Of a stretch of 11,336 bases of DNA, positions 7,481 to 11,336 are shown one piece after another. The DNA comes from Paenibacillus sp. UBA6285. GTDB lineage: Bacteria > Bacillota > Bacilli > Paenibacillales > Paenibacillaceae. The stretch's first letter is position 1, and each line of letters starts with the position of its first letter. Position numbers and translations under genes: made by a program. Location: NCBI GenBank assembly GCA_002438345.1, contig DJUJ01000093.1, forward strand, positions 2,445-13,780. Direction: 5' to 3'. The notes beneath the pieces are model-generated. The model searched no databases, was not told the origin of the DNA, and worked only from the letters and a program-made list of their open reading frames with translations.

Positions 7481-8695
7481 ATGTCAGTTGATCCTCAATT
7501 ACGTGAAATCGTCAAAAATCAAGCGCAGTTCCAGCGCACATTCTCACAATCCCAATTTAAGCAGTCACTTGATTTTGTATTGAAACGAATTGATGCAAAT
7601 TTAGAAACGTTTACGTATAAGTTTCCTTCTGCAAACAGTGTGAATCTTGTGTACGAACCCGTTGAGAATGCGAGTACCGTACATGCATCGGATTGGACAT
7701 CGGGATTCTGGACAGGGATGATTTGGCTTGCTTATGAGCTTACGGGTGATCCTAAGTATCGCCACGCGGGCGACATTCAAGTAGAAAGCTTCAAACAACG
7801 ATTTGTCGATCGTGCTATTTTAAATCATCATGATATCGGTTTCTTATATTCACCTTCTTGTGTGGCAAGCTTCAAGCTCACTGGTAGTGAATCAGCTAAG
7901 ATCATAGCACTTGATGCAGCCAAGCTGCTGGCAATGCGCTTCCGTGAAAAGGCTGGTATTATTCAAGTCCGAGGTCATTTGGATGATCTAAATCACCATG
8001 AACGAGGTGTATTTATCATCGATTGTTCTATGAACGTACCGCTCCTTCATTGGGCGACTCAAATGACCGGTGACAGCACTTATTCGGATAAAGCATTCCG
8101 ACACATCAAACAAGTCGCCAAGTATATGGTTCGACCAGATGGCTCGACCCATCAACATTTCCATATTGATGTTGACACAGGGGAACAGGTAAAAGGATGG
8201 ACAGGGCAAGGCTACGGGACAGATGATGCGTGTTGGTCCAGAGGACAAGCTTGGGCGCTATACGGTCTTGCGCTTGATTATAGATTCTCTGGGGATCCAG
8301 ACATAATAGAGGCAGCCAAATCTGTCGCCAACTATTTTCTTAATCGGTTGCCTGAAGACCTTGTATGCAATTGGGATTTAATATTTTTGGCTAATGACGG
8401 GCAACGTGATTCATCGGCTGCAGCGATTGCGGTATGCGGATTACTGGAGTTGGCAAGACAGCTCCCGGTGCTTGATGAAGACCGGCATCTCTATGAACAA
8501 GCAGCATTAACTATACTGGAATCGCTGGCGGATCGTTATACGACAGAGGACCACCCGGAATCGAATGGAATTCTACAGCACGCGGTCTATGCATACAACG
8601 GCGATTTAGGTGTAGATGAATGCTGCATATGGGGCGATTATTTCTATATGGAGGCGCTTGTGAGAGTGATTCGAAACTGGAGACCGTACTGGTAA
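7481..8695 (+). CDS. Unsaturated glucuronyl hydrolase, glycoside hydrolase family 88
   Basis: GH88 enzymes hydrate the 4,5 double bond of the unsaturated uronic acid left by polysaccharide lyases, which releases that residue from the oligosaccharide. This 404-residue protein has the family motifs SDWTSGFWTGMIWLAYELTG (70-89), HHDIGF with D118, FIIDCSMN with D181, CWSRGQAWALYGL and IWGDYFYMEAL. D118 and D181 match the Asp88/Asp149 pair described for the Bacillus sp. GL1 enzyme, offset by an N-terminus about 30 residues longer. There is no signal peptide, so it acts in the cytoplasm on imported fragments, which fits its place behind the two permeases. The segment Y-A-Y-N-G-D-L-G-V-D-E (370-380) lacks the Ser-x-x-Ser-x-Lys sulfate-binding motif reported, as I recall, for the Streptococcus agalactiae enzyme. 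That suggests an unsulfated substrate. AGGAAGGAG (7465-7473) lies 7 nt before the ATG. Confidence 0.94.
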   Translation: MSVDPQLREIVKNQAQFQRTFSQSQFKQSLDFVLKRIDANLETFTYKFPSANSVNLVYEPVENASTVHASDWTSGFWTGMIWLAYELTGDPKYRHAGDIQVESFKQRFVDRAILNHHDIGFLYSPSCVASFKLTGSESAKIIALDAAKLLAMRFREKAGIIQVRGHLDDLNHHERGVFIIDCSMNVPLLHWATQMTGDSTYSDKAFRHIKQVAKYMVRPDGSTHQHFHIDVDTGEQVKGWTGQGYGTDDACWSRGQAWALYGLALDYRFSGDPDIIEAAKSVANYFLNRLPEDLVCNWDLIFLANDGQRDSSAAAIAVCGLLELARQLPVLDEDRHLYEQAALTILESLADRYTTEDHPESNGILQHAVYAYNGDLGVDECCIWGDYFYMEALVRVIRNWRPYW

Positions 8696-8831
8696 TGTTG
8701 AGTCATTTTGCTCTTGCGATTTGTACGAGTTGGTCGGCATCGTGAGAAGAGGTTACTGGGGACTGAGGCTTAAGAATAGAAAAAGGGAAGATAAATTCCA
8801 AGCAATATGTCAGACATTTTATTAGTGAAAT
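8696..8831 (+). other. Trailer after the GH88 gene, no recognised feature
   Basis: These 136 bases hold no gene I recognise. One forward frame runs open from about 8698 to a TAG near 8822 but has no good start or ribosome binding site, and its sequence resembles no family I know. It is probably the untranslated end of the operon transcript, though decayed coding DNA cannot be excluded given the debris just downstream. Confidence 0.4.
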
Positions 8832-8879
8832 AAAAATGGACAGAGTTTTCAGAATGCATCTGAATCTCTATCCATTTTT
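8832..8879 (+). terminator. Intrinsic terminator of the transporter-GH88 operon
   Basis: The outer stem pairs 8832-8845 with 8866-8879 over 14 positions with one C-A mismatch. An inner stem pairs TTCAG (8848-8852) with CTGAA (8860-8864). The outer stem ends in five T residues (8875-8879), followed by GTTT. The matching A-run on the 5' side means it could also work on the other strand. Confidence 0.8.
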
Positions 8880-8904
8880 GTTTAGAAATACCATTTTTAT
8901 TTAC

Positions 8905-9420
8905 TACGGCCAGTGCGCTGCGCAATTCTGAATTTGGCTTCAGGAGAAATACGGAAATCTTGAAGAAGTCAATAAGTGGTGGAACATGAGCTTCTGGGGA
9001 CATACCGTCTATGACTGGGAAGAAATCGTACCGCCTTCGAATCTCAATAACGATAATCGCTACAATCAAGGCATGTCGCTGGATTATAAAAGATTCATGT
9101 CCGACTCCATCCTCGCCTGCTACCAAGGGGAATTCGATGCGATAAAGCGCGTGACGCCCGATATTACGATTACGACGAACATCTGGGGTCTAAAAAATAA
9201 TCTAGATCTTCACAAGTGGGGGCAGCACATGGATGTTGTTTCGTGGGACAGCTACCCGTCAATGAACGAACCTATGAGCAATGTCGCGAAGCGTCACGAC
9301 TTTATGCGCGGACTAAAGAACGGGCAGCCGTGCATGCTAATGGAGCAAACGCCAAGTCAGCAGAACTGGCAGAAGTATAACAGCTTAAAGCGCCCCGGTG
9401 TGATGCGTCTTTGGAGCTAT
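8905..9420 (+). pseudogene. Internal fragment of a GH42 beta-galactosidase, interrupted and truncated at both ends
   Basis: The frame through 8986 encodes typical GH42 sequence: WLQEKYGNLEEVNKWW (from 8935), FWGHTVYDWEEIVPPSNL, SLDYKRFMSDS, DVVSWDSYP, then LMEQTPSQQNW with the expected nucleophile Glu at 9343-9345, and finally KRPGVMRLWSY. Homology appears to begin near 8911 with QCAAQF. The next codon is TGA (8929-8931) where the family motif CxxxFRxWL has Arg, so a CGA-to-TGA change is likely. The N-terminal half with the acid/base Glu (the NE motif) is absent, and homology stops abruptly after LWSY at 9420. The open stretch from ATG 8986 could give about 164 residues, but it lacks half the barrel and would not be active. 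A hand count of 9121-9180 gives 50% GC against 38% at 6841-6900, so origin or age may differ from the transporter genes. Intact GH42 enzymes cleave beta-galactosides. Confidence 0.88.
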
Positions 9421-9676
9421 TGCAATTTCTGCGTTCGGAATGCTGGAATTGTTGGAGCATTTAGATCCTTCAGTTGCTGAAACTGAATTTATCAAAGAAG
9501 CGGTCACTCGTTCTATGGAGTCTCTCGTATTGAATTACTCGACGATCAACGAGACGGAAGCACAAGGGCTGTTGAAGCATGGTTCGTACCATGTAAGAGG
9601 GAATGCTTCACCGGATGATTACATGATCTGGGGCGATTATTATAACTTAGAAGCACTTCTACGAATCTATGAATAA
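9419..9676 (+). pseudogene. C-terminal fragment of a second GH88 unsaturated glucuronyl hydrolase
   Basis: In the frame of 9422, the sequence AIAISAFGMLELLEHLDP, later LLKHGSYHV, and SPDDYMIWGDYYNLEALLRI before the stop at 9674-9676 matches the end of the intact GH88 protein (SAAAIAVCGLLELA ... VDECCIWGDYFYMEALVRV). About 85 of roughly 400 residues remain. Both catalytic Asp residues are missing, and no ribosome binding site precedes the internal ATG 9440. It joins the GH42 fragment directly, in a different frame. It is too divergent from the intact copy to be a recent duplicate; it looks like the tail of a separate paralogue that once stood downstream of the GH42 gene. Confidence 0.88.
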
Positions 9677-9783
9677 TTTAGTGACAATCAGGACAACCCT
9701 TCACGGAAATAATCTGTTTGTCCTTTGTGCAAATAGACTTGCGAAGTGGTGTTGTTTAGGACATAAAATTATGAGGAGGAAAA

Positions 9784-11336
9784 ATGAATACCATCAAAAC
9801 AGTTCACGTCATTTTTAAAACACATCTGGACGTTGGATTCACTGATTTAGCTGAAAATGTTATTAACCAATATATGGAGCAATATATTCCAAAGGCGCTT
9901 CAGTTAGCAGAAGATTTACAGCGTAATGACGGCTCTGCGCAATTCGTGTGGACCACAGGTTCATGGTTAATCAACGAATATTTGAAAAAAGCGAGTAAAG
10001 AACAAATCAGAAAGATGGAAAATGCGATAACTGCTGGCAGAATTGCATGGCATGGATTGCCGTTTACAACTCATACCGAATTGGTAGATCCTCGATTGTT
10101 CGAGTACGGATTGTCAATCGCTCAGAAACTGAATGCCCGATTCGGGAAAAGCACGATAACTGCCAAAATGACAGATGTTCCTGGACATACGATCGGGATG
10201 GTGCCTCTCTTGGCTAAATACGGAATTCGCTACTTGCACCTAGGGGTCAATCCGGCTTCGAAGGTGCCTAGCGTACCGGAGATTTTTGTGTGGAGAGCGC
10301 AAGACGGTTCGGAAGTTATTGTCAATTACGCTAGTAATTATGGGAACATCGTACAGATCGAGGGATGCGAGGATGCAATGGTATTCGCTCATACAGGTGA
10401 TAATTGTGGCCCCCCATCCATCGAGGATATTCAATTGGAATTTGCCAAGCTTTCTGAGAAGTTTCCTGGAGCTGTTATTCAAGCCTCTACAATGGAAGCA
10501 TTTGTATCTAAAATGCTTGATTTCAAAGACCACTTTCCTGTTGTTTGTGAAGAAATCGGCGATACGTGGATTCACGGAGCTGCGTCCGATCCAACGAAAA
10601 TACAACAATACCGAGATTTGTTAAGACTTCGTGATAAATGGCTTACAAAGGGACGACTTGACCCAGCAAGTGAAGAATATTCAAACTTTAGCGATAAGCT
10701 GTTATTAATTCCCGAGCATACCTGGGGGATGGATGAAAAGAAATTCCTCGCGGATTTTAAGCATTATTCTATAAGCGAATTCAAGGCAGCGAGGCAAGCT
10801 GATGTCGTGTCTAAAGACGCTATTCCTGACAAATACGCCTATATCGGATCTTTTGCAATGGATGAAGGGGATGGTCTATCCTCTGAATTGTTCGCCTCTG
10901 AGGGGAGAAAACGGAGTTTTCACTTATTCGAAAGTTCCTTTCAAGAGAAGCGTGAATACCTTCAACAGGCTATTCAATGCTTATCGGCAGACAAGCAGCT
11001 TGAAGCAACTGAAGTATTAAGACATTCGACGGCCGCTAAGGAAGAACTAACGGAAAGCAATAGCCTCAATTTAAGATTAAGAACAACCTATCCATTGGGT
11101 CGATTCGAGGTTGAGTTTGATACAGATGGTTCCATTTGCAAACTTGTGGATGAGAATGGAAAGGTATGGGCAGACGAATCTCACCGCTTGGGCTGTTTTG
11201 AATACCAGACATTTGGTTCGGATGATTACCAACATTGGTTCGAGCATTATGTGGTGCAACGGAGCAAAACGTATAAATGGGCAGACGCGGATTTTGGTAA
11301 GCCAGGTATGGAATTTGCGGAGCCAAAGCCTGAGAA
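9784..11336 (+). CDS. DUF5054-type protein with GH38-like (alpha-mannosidase-like) metal-site motifs, 3' end outside window
   Basis: The frame from ATG 9784 stays open to the right edge (517 codons). The start MNTIKTVHVIFKTHLDVGFT contains the H-x-D motif (H14, D16) that in GH38-type enzymes binds the catalytic zinc. KMTDVPGHTIGM carries D131 at about the position of the GH38 nucleophile. LIPEHTWGMDEKKF has H312, a plausible further metal ligand. TTGSWLINEYL and WHGLPFTTHTE are typical of the family I know as DUF5054. There is no signal peptide or membrane segment, so the protein is probably cytoplasmic. AGGAGG (9774-9779) lies only 4 nt before the ATG, slightly short but strong. If it is an alpha-mannosidase-like hydrolase, it could act after the GH88 step on side-chain mannose. 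That is inference; the family is poorly characterised. The region from about 10850 onward has no motifs I recognise. Confidence 0.82.
   Translation, partial: MNTIKTVHVIFKTHLDVGFTDLAENVINQYMEQYIPKALQLAEDLQRNDGSAQFVWTTGSWLINEYLKKASKEQIRKMENAITAGRIAWHGLPFTTHTELVDPRLFEYGLSIAQKLNARFGKSTITAKMTDVPGHTIGMVPLLAKYGIRYLHLGVNPASKVPSVPEIFVWRAQDGSEVIVNYASNYGNIVQIEGCEDAMVFAHTGDNCGPPSIEDIQLEFAKLSEKFPGAVIQASTMEAFVSKMLDFKDHFPVVCEEIGDTWIHGAASDPTKIQQYRDLLRLRDKWLTKGRLDPASEEYSNFSDKLLLIPEHTWGMDEKKFLADFKHYSISEFKAARQADVVSKDAIPDKYAYIGSFAMDEGDGLSSELFASEGRKRSFHLFESSFQEKREYLQQAIQCLSADKQLEATEVLRHSTAAKEELTESNSLNLRLRTTYPLGRFEVEFDTDGSICKLVDENGKVWADESHRLGCFEYQTFGSDDYQHWFEHYVVQRSKTYKWADADFGKPGMEFAEPKPE

Noticed and set aside
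8986..9480. A complete small gene of 164 codons
   Set aside because: The frame is a GH42 fragment whose homology continues upstream of the ATG past an in-frame TGA, and whose last 20 codons are GH88 sequence read out of frame. It is debris, not a gene.
9440..9676. A small gene of 78 codons
   Set aside because: Homology to GH88 continues upstream of this ATG to the fusion point and there is no ribosome binding site; it is the tail of a truncated gene.
9690..9724. Possible terminator between the GH88 remnant and the DUF5054 gene
   Set aside because: AGGACAA (9690-9696) and TTGTCCT (9718-9724) pair over only 7 bp with a 21-nt loop and no T-run, too weak to call.
9739..9769. Promoter for the DUF5054 gene (TTGCGA and TAAAAT)
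   Set aside because: The spacer is 19 bp and the predicted start would fall inside the ribosome binding site, so I do not list it.
8880..9783. Insertion sequence or other mobile element as cause of the gene debris
   Set aside because: I found no transposase-like sequence, terminal inverted repeats or target-site duplication around the fragments; a simple deletion explains them.
10286..10624. Open frames on both strands inside the DUF5054 gene (also 10240-10608, 10802-11020 and 11066-11326)
   Set aside because: They overlap the long 9784-11336 frame with clear family motifs and have no starts or homology of their own.

Overview
This window reads as part of a Gram-positive, low-GC (roughly 40% by eye) Bacillales chromosome, most like Paenibacillus or a close relative. 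The evidence is an S-layer-homology (SLH) anchored exoenzyme, a lipoprotein solute-binding protein, a CUT1-type sugar importer without its own ATPase, a large YesN-type AraC response regulator, strong AGGAGG-like ribosome binding sites and one TTG start. The species assignment is inference. Nearly all features are on the + strand.

Layout. Positions 1-2231 hold the C-terminal part of a polysaccharide lyase family 8 (PL8) enzyme, cut by the left edge. It carries an InlB-type repeat, a Pro/Thr-rich linker and three SLH domains. A long hairpin (2258-2317) follows. A YesN-type response regulator lies at 2443-4044 and ends at a clear intrinsic terminator (4068-4111). Next comes a transporter-hydrolase operon: sugar-binding lipoprotein (4234-5610), two CUT1 permeases (5679-6563, TTG start; 6583-7443) and a GH88 unsaturated glucuronyl hydrolase (7481-8695), closed by a terminator at 8832-8879. 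A 19-bp intercistronic hairpin (5621-5662) separates the binding protein from the permeases. Positions 8905-9676 are gene debris: an internal piece of a GH42 beta-galactosidase, interrupted by a TGA and fused out of frame to the 3' end of a second GH88 gene. From 9784 to the right edge runs a DUF5054 protein with GH38-like metal-site motifs, incomplete in the window.

How the genes fit together (inference from family knowledge). The surface-anchored PL8 lyase would cut a uronic-acid polysaccharide outside the cell by beta-elimination, leaving unsaturated uronyl ends. The CUT1 system would import the fragments. The cytoplasmic GH88 enzyme would remove the unsaturated uronic acid. The YesN-type regulator probably controls the locus. 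The substrate could be hyaluronan/chondroitin or a xanthan-like polymer. A GH38-like protein next to PL8 and GH88, and the absence of the Ser-x-x-Ser-x-Lys sulfate motif in the GH88 protein, lean towards a xanthan-like side chain (unsaturated GlcA on alpha-mannose), but this is not proven.

I see no phage, CRISPR, IS element, tRNA or rRNA. The most unusual parts are the GH42::GH88 deletion scar, the poorly characterised DUF5054 enzyme, and the intercistronic hairpin that overlaps the apparent upstream start of the first permease.
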